NCBI RefSeq assembly: GCF_029714405.1
Contig: NZ_CP121650.1
Coordinates: forward strand, 310,001 to 374,000
Direction: 5' to 3'
Length of the DNA stretch: 64,000 nt
Source of the DNA: Bradyrhizobium sp. CB82
GTDB lineage: Bacteria > Pseudomonadota > Alphaproteobacteria > Rhizobiales > Xanthobacteraceae
This document shows, in pieces, positions 56,934 through 64,000 of this stretch. Numbering within the stretch: position 1 is the first letter of the stretch; the number at the start of each line of letters is the position of its first letter. A program made the translations under genes and the position numbers. The notes beneath the pieces are model-generated. The model made no database searches. It was not told the origin of the DNA and worked only from the letters and a program-made list of their open reading frames with translations.

Positions 56934-57752
56934 ATGACTATGATGGCCTCTGGTTTGATTTCGCGATGGTCAGGTGCGATCTGGTCAGGTGCGATCTGGT
57001 CAAGTGCGATCTGGTCAAGTGCGATCTGGTCAAGTGCACTTGGCGTCTGCGCAATCATCGCCGTCATCCGTCCCGCCCACGCCGATCCCCGCGCGGTGGT
57101 CGAGCTCTTCACCTCGCAGGGCTGCTCGTCCTGTCCGCCCGCCGACAAAATCATCGGCGAACTCTCCAACGATCCCTCGATCATCGCGCTGAGCATGCCG
57201 ATCGACTACTGGGATTATCTCGGCTGGAAGGACACGCTGGCGGATTCGCGTTTCTCGGCGCGGCAGCGCGCCTATTCCCGCATGCGCGGCGACCGCGAGG
57301 TCTACACGCCGCAAGTCGTGGTCAACGGCTCCGCGCATGTCATTGGCAGCGACCGCGCCGGCATCGAGAGCGCGATCGAGAAGACCGCCAAGGGAGACAC
57401 CGTGATGAGCGTGCCGGTGTCGATGTCGCTTGCAGGCAAGCAGCTCAACGTCTCGGTAGCGGCGAGCAAGGAGGCGGCGGTCTCGCATGGCGAGGTCTGG
57501 ATCTGCTCGATCACCAGGGCGGTGCCGATCTCGATCAGCCGTGGCGAAAATCGCGGGCAGCAGATCACCTACCACAACGTGGTGCGCAACCTGCTGAAGG
57601 TCGGTGACTGGAACGGTACTCCGGAAAGCTGGACCGTGCCGCTGGAAAACCTCACGCGCGAGGGCGTCGACGGTGCGGTCGTCTACGTCCAGGATGGCAA
57701 CCGCGAGAAGCCGGGACCGATGCTGGGCGCGGCGTACACGTCACTGCACTGA
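56934..57752 (+). CDS. secreted DUF1223 protein with thioredoxin-like CxxC and repeat-expanded signal peptide
   Basis: 272 residues. N-terminal signal region contains five tandem pentapeptides (SGAIW twice, SSAIW twice, then SSALG) before the hydrophobic core, cleaved near AHADP. The mature protein begins AVVELFTSQGCSSCPPADKI, a thioredoxin-like CxxC motif characteristic of DUF1223, and continues with YWDYLGWKDTLAD and VYTPQVVVNGSAHVIGS. The family role is unknown, probably periplasmic redox or binding. An earlier signal-peptide start may be obscured by the repeats. Confidence 0.87.
   Translation: MTMMASGLISRWSGAIWSGAIWSSAIWSSAIWSSALGVCAIIAVIRPAHADPRAVVELFTSQGCSSCPPADKIIGELSNDPSIIALSMPIDYWDYLGWKDTLADSRFSARQRAYSRMRGDREVYTPQVVVNGSAHVIGSDRAGIESAIEKTAKGDTVMSVPVSMSLAGKQLNVSVAASKEAAVSHGEVWICSITRAVPISISRGENRGQQITYHNVVRNLLKVGDWNGTPESWTVPLENLTREGVDGAVVYVQDGNREKPGPMLGAAYTSLH
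56967..57041 (+). repeat. five tandem 15-nt units inside the DUF1223 signal peptide
   Basis: Units TGGTCAGGTGCGATC (x2), TGGTCAAGTGCGATC (x2) and TGGTCAAGTGCACTT follow in phase. The copies differ by at most a few bases, suggesting recent slippage. Each encodes one pentapeptide. Confidence 0.95.
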
Positions 57753-58232
57753 TTACTCAACTCAGCCGCCAACGCGCGGCATTCCGGTCATTCAGGGCTC
57801 GCGCCATCGCGCCCCATCGCGCAATGTGGAATGACAGCGAGCAGAAACACCCCCACAACAAAAAAGGACCAACTCGCGTTGGCCCTTCCTTTGTGCGAAC
57901 AGGCCCGATCCCGACGACCCCGGGGGGCTGGGGGCTGAGGAATCCGGAACCGAAAGGACCGGGCCAACGCACACGAATCTTTTCGCAGTGCAGGGCGGCA
58001 GGCGCTGGGCGGAAAAGCGGCGAGACTATGATTCCTGCTAACGATCCCGTGACGGTATGTCGCGAGCGGGTTCCACAGCCGGGAGGTGTGTTTGCGGTGC
58101 GATGTGCAGCCGCGCGGTTGGCGCCCCTTGCGGCGGGCCGCGGTTGGCGCAATCATGCAACTGTCATGATCCGCGGGACGGGCACGGTTTTTACGGCCGC
58201 CGGTCACGTGTCGGAGCGACAGGGAGGCGCCC
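57753..58232. other. 480-nt intergenic region before the DUF2794 gene
   Basis: No gene recognised. 57863-57893 (AAAGGACCAACTCGCGTTGG CCCTTCCTTTG) forms a weak, mismatched hairpin that could end the DUF1223 transcript. The section 57900-57970 is rich in G/C runs (CCCCGGGGGGCTGGGGGCTG). A long + strand ORF through here lacks coding character. Confidence 0.55.
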
Positions 58233-58604
58233 ATGAGTCTGATGCCGGAGGATGCCGATCCGAGCGAGCAGCGCGCAGTGGCGCGGAGCGCCGCTGCGGG
58301 TTCCCAGGCAGGCCGGGTGACGTTCAACCGGCCCGAATTGCATCGCATCCTCAACCTCTATGGCCGCATGGTCGCCGACGGCGAGTGGCGCGACTATGCC
58401 ATCGATTTCCTGAGAGACCGTGCCGTGTTCTCGGTCTATCGCCGCGCCTCCGAAGTGCCGATCTACCGCATCGAGAAAGACCCGCGGCTCGCGCGCAAGC
58501 AGGGCATGTACAGCGTGATCTCGGCGACCGGCCTGATCCTGCGCCGCGGCCACGAGCTCGAGCGCGTGCTGCTCGCGATCGACCGCAAGCTGGCGGTGGT
58601 GTAG
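58233..58604 (+). CDS. DUF2794-domain protein
   Basis: 123 residues. The N-terminus is variable and Ala-rich; the conserved part begins VTFNRPELHRILNLYGRMVADGEWRD and ends LERVLLAIDRKLAVV. This matches DUF2794, a small alphaproteobacterial family of unknown function with no predicted membrane segment. The ATG at 58233 has GGGAGG upstream. Confidence 0.85.
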   Translation: MSLMPEDADPSEQRAVARSAAAGSQAGRVTFNRPELHRILNLYGRMVADGEWRDYAIDFLRDRAVFSVYRRASEVPIYRIEKDPRLARKQGMYSVISATGLILRRGHELERVLLAIDRKLAVV

Positions 58605-58722
58605 CGGCTCGATTAAGTCATCGGCACTGGCGGTGGTGCGACAAGGGCATCGCAGCCCGGATGGAGCGGAAGCGAAATCCGGGGTTAATCCACATGCGGG
58701 GCGTTCCCGGATTGCGCTTCGC

Positions 58723-59253
58723 CTACCTCTCCGGCACGCTCGTTGCGCCCTCGCCGAGTTCGCGCTGCATCATCACCGTGTCCAGCCAGCGGCCGAACTT
58801 CAGGCCGACATTGGGATGCGTGCCGATCATCTTGAAGCCGGCGCTGGTGTGTACCCCGATCGAGCCGGCATTGGCGGAATCGCCGATCACGGCGATCATC
58901 TGGCGGAAGCCGCGCGCCTCGCATTCGACGATCAGGCGTTGCAACAGCGCCGAGCCGATGCCGCGTCGATGGAACGACGGATCGAGATAGATCGAGTTCT
59001 CCACCGTGAAGCGATAGGCCGGCCGCGGCCGGTAGGCGCCGGCATAGGCGTAGCCGGCGATCCGGTTCTCGAGCACGGCCACGAAATACGGGTAGCCTCC
59101 ATCCGCCAGCGCGCGGTAGCGGCGCGTCATCTCGGCGAGGTCGGGTGGTTCGAGCTCGAAGGTCGCAGTGCCGTGGCGCACGGCGTGCTCGTAGATGGCG
59201 GTGACGGCGGGAAGATCGGCCTCGGTCGTGGGCCTGATTTCAGGTGCAGACAT
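58723..59253 (-). CDS. GNAT N-acetyltransferase (phosphinothricin/MnaT-like)
   Basis: 176 residues. GNAT fold: IRPTTEADLPAVTAIYEHAV near the start, VAVLENRIAGYAYAG, then the acetyl-CoA loop DPSFHRRGIGSALLQRLI (about residue 103) and MIAVIGDSANAGSIGVHTSAGF. The pattern fits the phosphinothricin/methionine-sulfoximine acetyltransferase group (Pat/MnaT). True substrate unknown. Lies convergent to the DUF2794 gene. Confidence 0.87.
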   Translation of the reverse strand: MSAPEIRPTTEADLPAVTAIYEHAVRHGTATFELEPPDLAEMTRRYRALADGGYPYFVAVLENRIAGYAYAGAYRPRPAYRFTVENSIYLDPSFHRRGIGSALLQRLIVECEARGFRQMIAVIGDSANAGSIGVHTSAGFKMIGTHPNVGLKFGRWLDTVMMQRELGEGATSVPER

Positions 59254-59311
59254 GGGGGGAGATTAGAGCCTCCCCGCGGCGGCCGGAAGGGGGCAACACC
59301 GCTTCCCCCAT

Positions 59312-59466
59312 CGTCATTGCGCGCCACCGGGTCCGCGCGTAGCGCGGCCCGATGACAGGCTCAGCGAACCAATCCAGAAATGTATCCGTGGAAGGTGGAT
59401 TGCTTCGTCGCGGAGCCTGTCATCCGGCCCGCCGAAGGCGGGACCGGGTGGCTCCTCGCAACGACG
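59312..59466. repeat. dispersed palindromic repeat, family A copy 5 (extended)
   Basis: Starts CGTCATTGCGCGCCACCGGG, then GGCCCGATGACAGGC and GCCTGTCATCCGGCCCGCCG AAGGCGG, ending CTCCTCGCAACGACGG. It carries the same extra hairpin as the copy at 39441. Confidence 0.82.
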
Positions 59467-59490
59467 GAGTTAGCGGATGCGACCTCGCCC

Positions 59491-59521
59491 AAACGAAAAC
59501 CCCGGCCTTGCGGCCGGGGTT
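59491..59521 (-). terminator. intrinsic terminator of the Bax-inhibitor gene
   Basis: Perfect 10-bp stem AACCCCGGCC / GGCCGGGGTT, 4-nt loop, then TTTCGTTT on the minus strand. Confidence 0.9.
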
Positions 59522-59545
59522 CGTGTTGCTCACTCGTATCGGCGC

Positions 59546-60337
59546 CTAGTCGCGCTGGCCGAGCAGCTGCAGCAGCAGCGTGAACAGGTTGATGAAGTTC
59601 AGGTAGAGCGACAGCGCACCGGTGATCGCCGCACGTTCGGCAATGTCACCGCCGGCCGAGGCGTAGCCGTAGATGTAGTCGTTCTTCAGCCGCTGGGTGT
59701 CCCAGGCGGTGAGGCCCGCGAACACCAGCACGCCGACCACCGACACGATGAACTGCAGCGCCGAGCTCGCCAGGAACAGGTTGACGAGGCTCGCGATGAT
59801 GATGCCGATCAGGCCCATGAACAGGAACGATCCCATTCCGCTCATGTCACGTTTGGTGGTGTAGCCATAGAGGCTCAGCGCGCCGAAGGTGGCCGCGGTG
59901 ATGAAGAACACCCGCACGATCGAGGTGTGCGTGAACACCAGGAAGATCGAGGACAGCGAGATGCCCATCAGCGCCGAGAACACCCAGAACAGGATCTGGG
60001 CGGTCGAGGGGGCGAGGCGGTTGATGCCGGCCGAGATCACGAACACCATGGCGAGCGGCGCCAGGATGAACAGCCATTTCAGCGGGCTCACGAACATCGC
60101 GTAGCCGAACGGCGTCAGGAACGCGTTGCCGATCTTCGCGGCGGCGCCCGACGGGTCGTTGGTCACGGCCGCCATGTAGACACCGAGCGCGGCGAGGCCG
60201 GTGATGGCCAGGCCGACGCTCATGTAATTGTAGATGCGCAGCATGTATGCGCGCAGGCCGGCATCGACCGTCGCGGCGTCGACACGCCCGGCGGCTCTGC
60301 CGAAAGGAGAAGCGTAGTTGCGGTCTAGGTCCGACAT
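59546..60337 (-). CDS. Bax inhibitor-1/YccA family membrane protein
   Basis: 263 residues with seven membrane helices (TMBIM family). It starts DLDRNYASPFGRAAGRVD and has characteristic AAVTNDPSG, SPLKWLFILAPLAMVFVIS, TFGALSLYGYTTKRDMSGMG and TAWDTQRLKNDYIYG. Bacterial members are pH-sensitive calcium leak channels or YccA-like FtsH modulators. Upstream 60338-60606 (269 nt) contains no gene and should hold its promoter. Confidence 0.93.
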   Translation of the reverse strand: MSDLDRNYASPFGRAAGRVDAATVDAGLRAYMLRIYNYMSVGLAITGLAALGVYMAAVTNDPSGAAAKIGNAFLTPFGYAMFVSPLKWLFILAPLAMVFVISAGINRLAPSTAQILFWVFSALMGISLSSIFLVFTHTSIVRVFFITAATFGALSLYGYTTKRDMSGMGSFLFMGLIGIIIASLVNLFLASSALQFIVSVVGVLVFAGLTAWDTQRLKNDYIYGYASAGGDIAERAAITGALSLYLNFINLFTLLLQLLGQRD

Positions 60338-60606
60338 GGTCGAATTCCCGTTGGTTGGCCGGGACGCAAGGGTTGGCGCCGCCGGGTCGTCAAAACTCTA
60401 TCTCGGATACCGATGTCTGCCGACATTAATTTTGCATAACAATCGGGGATCCGAACCCACTCGATATGTGGGAAACTAACACATTCACTGCAAGCGTTCA
60501 CGCGCGGCTGAATGTCGCCTGGACGCGCAATCCCGACGCGCGGCCGTGGTTAACCCCGGAAAATTCCTCGATTGGGGGGTACCGCGCCGCTGCCCGCTTC
60601 AATTTG

Positions 60607-63222
60607 TCACAAATTCCGTAACACCGTGGCGGGTTTTTGGTTCAACGCCAGCAGCGTCCCGGCAAGCCCGAGCCCGACCGTGACGACAAGCGCGGAGGCG
60701 ACCACGCCGGCCGCGCTGCCGGCCTGCCAGACGAAGCTCAGCGTCATCAGCCGGGTCACGATCATCCAGGCCGCGATGCTGCCGGCGATGACGCCGAACA
60801 CGGCGGTGGCGAGCCCGATCAGGAGATATTCGAGCGCATAGGCGCCGAGCAGCCGCAGCCGTGTGGCGCCCAGCGTCTTCAGGATCACGGCGTCGTAGAC
60901 CCGGTGACGATGGCCGGCGGCGAGCGCGCCGCCCAGCACCAGGACGGCCGAGATCAGCGTCACCGCGCTGGCGCCGCGGATCGCCAGCGTGAGATTGGTG
61001 ACGACCGAGCCGACCGTCTCCATGACCTCGCGGACCCGCACGCTCGTCACCATCGGATAGGCATCGGCGACCTCTTTGATGATGCGTCCGTCGCCGGCCG
61101 CATCGCCGCCCTGCTCGGTCAGGGTGGCGATATGGGTGTGCGGCGCGCCCTTGAAGGCATTGGGCGAGAACACCAGAACGAAATTGATGCCGAGCCCCTG
61201 CCAGTCGATGTTGCGCAGGTTGGAGATCTTTGCGGGAATGTCCCGGCCGAGCACGTTGACGACGATCTCGTCGCCGAGCTTGAGCCCGAGCCCGTCGGCG
61301 ATCTTCTTCTCCATCGAGACCAGCGGCGGGCCGGAATAGTCGGCGCGCCACCATTCGCCGTCGACCACCTTGGAGCCCTTCGGCAGCTCGCTGGTATAGG
61401 TCAGGCCGCGGTCGCTTTGCAGCACCCACTCGGCGTCGGTCGCAGGCTTGAGCTCCTCGGCCTTGACGCCGCGCGCGGCGACGATGCGGCCGCGCAGCAT
61501 CGGCACGTCCTCAACCTTCGCCCCCGGCGCGATCTGGCGCAGATAGCCGTCGAACCGCTCGGCTTGCGCGCTCGGAATATCGATGAAGTAGAACGACGGC
61601 GCCCGGTCCGGCAGCGCCGCGAGAAACTGCCGGCGCAGATTGCCGTCGATCTGGGTGATGGTGACGAGGACAGCGAGCCCGAGCCCCAGCGAGAGCACGA
61701 CCGACGGCGTCAGCGCTCCCGGACGGTGGATGTTGGCGACCGCAAGCCTCAGCATCGGCAGCCGCGTGCGCGGCAATCGCCGCGCGACGGCCATCAAGAG
61801 GCCCGCAATGCCGCGCAGCACCGCAAACACCACGACAGACGAGAGCACGAATACCGTGGCGATGCGCTTGTCGAAGGACAGCCCGATCACGACTGCGACG
61901 AGAAGCGCGACCACCACGGCCATGAAGGCGAGATAACGCCAGCGCGGCCGGTGCCATTCGGCGCTGATCGTGTCGCGAAACAGCGCGGCCACCGGCACGT
62001 CATGGACGCGCCCGAGCGGCCACAGGCCGAAGGCGAGCGCGGTGAGCAAGCCATAGACGAAGGCGAGCGCCAGCTCGTCGGCATGCACGGCCGGGATCAC
62101 CGGCAGCGGCAACAGCTTTCCAAAAAGGGCGACGATGGCGAAGGGGAGCGCTGCGCCAAGCGCCAGCCCGATTACCGAGCCGATCCCCGCGAGCAGGATC
62201 ACCTGCGCGAGATAAATGCCGAACACGTCACGTCCTGTCGCGCCGACGGCCTTGAACGCCGCGATGACCTCGAGCCGGCGGTCGATATGGCTTTTCACGG
62301 CATTGGCGACGCCGACGCCTCCGACCAACAGCGCGGCGAGGCCGACCAGCGTCAGGAATTGGGTGAAGCGGCTGATATTGCGCTCGAGCTGCGGCGAGGC
62401 ATTGGAGCGGCTGCGGATCTCCCAGCCGGCCTGCGGTGCCGCGTTACGGGCATCGCTGATGAAGGCCTCGGTCGCGCGCTCGCTGTTGGCGCTGTCCGGC
62501 AGTTTGACGCGATAGACCCAGCGCACCAGGCTGCCCGGCTGGATCAGGCCGGTGGCGCGCAGGCCCGCCTCGCTGATCAGGAAGCGCGGGCCAAAGCCGA
62601 TACCGCCGGCGAGCTTGTCGGGCTCGGCCTCGACCGCGCTGCGGATCTGGAAGGTCGCGTTGCCGATGGTGACGCGGTCGCCGGTCTTGAGGGACAGCCG
62701 GGCCAGCAGCGTCGGATCGGCGGCGGCACCGAACGCGCCGTCACGCTCCGCGAGGACATCCGTCAGCGGCATCGCCGGCGTCAGCATCAGCTGGCCGAGC
62801 ATCGGGTAATTGCCGTCGACCGCCTTCATCTCGACCAGCGCGAGCCTGCCGTCGGCCGCCCGCGCCATCCCGCGCAAGGTCGCGGCGATCGACAGCGTGC
62901 CGCGCGAGCGCAGGAAGGCGATCTCCTCCGGCTTTGCCTCGCGCTGGAACAGCACGAACGAGGCGTCGCCGCCGAGCAGCGTGCGGCCTTCGCGCGCGAG
63001 GCCTTCGCTGAGACTCGCCGCGACCGAGCCGACACCGGCAATCGCCATCACGCCAAGCGCGATGCAGGCGATGAAGACGTAGAAGCCGCGCAGGCCTCCG
63101 CGCAGTTCGCGTAGCGCATAGCGCAGCGACAGCGCGGCCGCGCGTCTTGGCGCGAATGGTCTTGGCGCGAATGGTTTTGGCGCGAATGGTTTTGGCGCGA
63201 ACGGTTCGCCGGCGACGCTCAT
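60607..63222 (-). CDS. FtsX-like ABC transporter permease (YbbP type)
   Basis: 871 residues with about ten membrane helices in two FtsX-like domains and large extracytoplasmic parts, as in YbbP. Starts with four imperfect FAP(K/R)P pentapeptides (63146-63205), then SLRYALRELRGGLRGFYVFI. NAVKSHIDRRLEVIAAFKAVGATG and HRVYDAVILKTLGATRLRLLG are the coupling-helix signatures. It overlaps the ATPase gene by 4 nt. YbbA/YbbP-type systems act in lipid or lipoprotein handling; the substrate is unknown. Confidence 0.9.
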   Translation of the reverse strand: MSVAGEPFAPKPFAPKPFAPRPFAPRRAAALSLRYALRELRGGLRGFYVFIACIALGVMAIAGVGSVAASLSEGLAREGRTLLGGDASFVLFQREAKPEEIAFLRSRGTLSIAATLRGMARAADGRLALVEMKAVDGNYPMLGQLMLTPAMPLTDVLAERDGAFGAAADPTLLARLSLKTGDRVTIGNATFQIRSAVEAEPDKLAGGIGFGPRFLISEAGLRATGLIQPGSLVRWVYRVKLPDSANSERATEAFISDARNAAPQAGWEIRSRSNASPQLERNISRFTQFLTLVGLAALLVGGVGVANAVKSHIDRRLEVIAAFKAVGATGRDVFGIYLAQVILLAGIGSVIGLALGAALPFAIVALFGKLLPLPVIPAVHADELALAFVYGLLTALAFGLWPLGRVHDVPVAALFRDTISAEWHRPRWRYLAFMAVVVALLVAVVIGLSFDKRIATVFVLSSVVVFAVLRGIAGLLMAVARRLPRTRLPMLRLAVANIHRPGALTPSVVLSLGLGLAVLVTITQIDGNLRRQFLAALPDRAPSFYFIDIPSAQAERFDGYLRQIAPGAKVEDVPMLRGRIVAARGVKAEELKPATDAEWVLQSDRGLTYTSELPKGSKVVDGEWWRADYSGPPLVSMEKKIADGLGLKLGDEIVVNVLGRDIPAKISNLRNIDWQGLGINFVLVFSPNAFKGAPHTHIATLTEQGGDAAGDGRIIKEVADAYPMVTSVRVREVMETVGSVVTNLTLAIRGASAVTLISAVLVLGGALAAGHRHRVYDAVILKTLGATRLRLLGAYALEYLLIGLATAVFGVIAGSIAAWMIVTRLMTLSFVWQAGSAAGVVASALVVTVGLGLAGTLLALNQKPATVLRNL
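63146..63205 (-). repeat. four 15-nt tandem units at the 5' end of the permease gene
   Basis: On the + strand CTTGGCGCGAATGGT (x2), TTTGGCGCGAATGGT and TTTGGCGCGAACGGT. On the coding strand they encode PFAPK/PFAPR repeats in the cytoplasmic N-terminus. Confidence 0.95.
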
Positions 63223-63941
63223 GACTGCGAAAACTGCGTATCGATGCGCCCGGAACGCAGGCGGATTACGCGGTCGCAGCGGTGCGCGAGCGAGGAATCA
63301 TGGGTCACCAGCACCAGCGTCATGCCGCGCTCGGCATGCTTGCCGAAGATGAGATCGACGATCTGCTTTCCGGTCGCTTCATCGAGATTGCCGGTGGGCT
63401 CGTCGGCGACCAGGATCGCAGGGTCCGGCGCCAGCGCGCGGGCGAGCGCGACTCGCTGCTGCTCGCCGCCCGAGAGTTGCGAGGGATAGTGATGCAGGCG
63501 ATCTCCGAGCCCGACAGATTGCAGCTCCTGCGCGGCGCGCTTTCCCGCATCGGGATTGCCGGCGAGTTCGAGGGGGACTGCGACATTCTCGAGCGCGGTC
63601 ATGGTCGGGATCAGATGAAAGGACTGGAAGACGATGCCGACCTCGCGGCCGCGAAAACGGGCGAGTGCGTCCTCGTCGAGGGCATTGAAAGGCGTGCCGC
63701 CCACCACCACCTCTCCGCTATCAGGACGCTCCAGCCCCGCCATCACCATCAGCAGCGTGGATTTGCCCGAGCCTGACGGGCCGATCAGGCCGATCGCTTC
63801 ACTGCGGCCGACCCGAAGGCTGATATCCTTGAGAATGTGAACGCGTGCCGCGCCCGTGCCCAGTGAGAGATTGACGTTGGCGATGGAGATGGTGTCCGGC
63901 GTCGTGCCGGCCAGCGAAGAGGATTCGATGCGACTGTCCAT
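63219..63941 (-). CDS. ABC transporter ATP-binding protein (YbbA/LolD type)
   Basis: 240 residues from the ATG at 63941; an in-frame TTG at 63959 is possible. Walker A IGPSGSGKSTLLMVMAG (about residue 45), VGIVFQSFHLIPTMTALENV, signature LSGGEQQRVALARALA (about 145) and Walker B ILVADEPTGNLD (about 168). Partner of the FtsX-like permease, 4-nt overlap ATGA. The remaining 59 nt to the window edge hold no complete gene; a divergent gene may start beyond. Confidence 0.93.
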   Translation of the reverse strand: MDSRIESSSLAGTTPDTISIANVNLSLGTGAARVHILKDISLRVGRSEAIGLIGPSGSGKSTLLMVMAGLERPDSGEVVVGGTPFNALDEDALARFRGREVGIVFQSFHLIPTMTALENVAVPLELAGNPDAGKRAAQELQSVGLGDRLHHYPSQLSGGEQQRVALARALAPDPAILVADEPTGNLDEATGKQIVDLIFGKHAERGMTLVLVTHDSSLAHRCDRVIRLRSGRIDTQFSQS

Positions 63942-64000
63942 GGTCCGGTCATATGGCAACTCCGCGCACCCGGTCGAGAGGCGTTACGGATTCTTCATGC

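Noticed and set aside
56967..57041. Possible CRISPR-like array
   Set aside because: Repeats are contiguous 15-nt units without spacers and lie in an open reading frame.
57863..57893. Hairpin as strong terminator or riboswitch
   Set aside because: The stem has mismatches and no T tract; left as a weak possibility only.
57824..58990. 388-codon + strand ORF across the DUF2794 gene
   Set aside because: Out of frame with the well-supported DUF2794 and GNAT genes; Arg/Ala-rich shadow.
60637..63114. 825-codon + strand frame opposite the ABC permease
   Set aside because: Antisense shadow rich in Arg, Asp, His and Gln without hydrophobic core or motif.

Overview
The window looks like the chromosome of a Bradyrhizobium-type alphaproteobacterium. 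Base composition is high-GC. Core proteins such as SdhA, AcnA, LeuB, RimM, Ffh and FtsY look alphaproteobacterial. Several gene families and dispersed palindromic repeats are ones I associate with Bradyrhizobium and Rhodopseudomonas. The genus call is inference; no rRNA or tRNA gene was seen to anchor it.

Layout. 0-8 kb: rlmN (cut by the window edge), a small membrane protein, a PAP2 phosphatase, argG, a proline-rich OmpA-domain protein, a VOC protein and an FkbM-type methyltransferase. 8-16 kb: an SbmA/BacA-like ABC exporter, a hybrid histidine kinase and the sdhCDAB operon. 16-26 kb is the plastic part. It holds matB between two genes that have each lost their middle (a TauE/SafE permease and an SDR dehydrogenase), then a fasciclin protein, a cytochrome b plus Tat-exported molybdoenzyme pair, an IS110 element, a truncated MFS gene, leuB and a decayed IS630 element. 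26-37 kb: asd, beta-carbonic anhydrase, a CoA-ester lyase, a glycosyltransferase, leuD, a cluster of very small secreted or membrane proteins, and leuC. 37-41 kb: the ffh-rpsP-rimM-trmD-rplS translation and secretion block. 41-53.7 kb: a metallo-hydrolase, a SIMPL protein, a frameshifted GyrI-like gene, dapF-mtaB, DUF2336, an RluA-type synthase, ftsY-yciB and the cytochrome c maturation genes ccmABCDG. 53.7-64 kb: acnA, a DUF1223 protein, DUF2794, a GNAT enzyme, a Bax-inhibitor-like protein and an ABC transporter of the YbbA/YbbP type.

Functionally this is mostly housekeeping: leucine (leuB, leuC, leuD), arginine (argG) and aspartate-family (asd, dapF) synthesis, the TCA cycle (sdh, acnA), cytochrome c maturation, SRP targeting, and rRNA and tRNA modification. 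I found no CRISPR array, prophage, defence island or secretion system, and nothing I would call a new biological system.

The most notable sequence-level signals are these. (1) At least eight loci carry fresh-looking 12-19 nt tandem duplications at gene edges; the coding ones have lengths that are multiples of three. (2) Several families of long palindromic intergenic repeats recur, one of them inside the ccm gene cluster. (3) Two genes flanking matB have lost their central parts, next to a perfect GntR-like operator with no regulator nearby. (4) An IS110 copy has a second, decayed end 7 kb away, also just after a stop codon. (5) The IS630 transposase has a probable programmed -1 slip site plus real disabling lesions.
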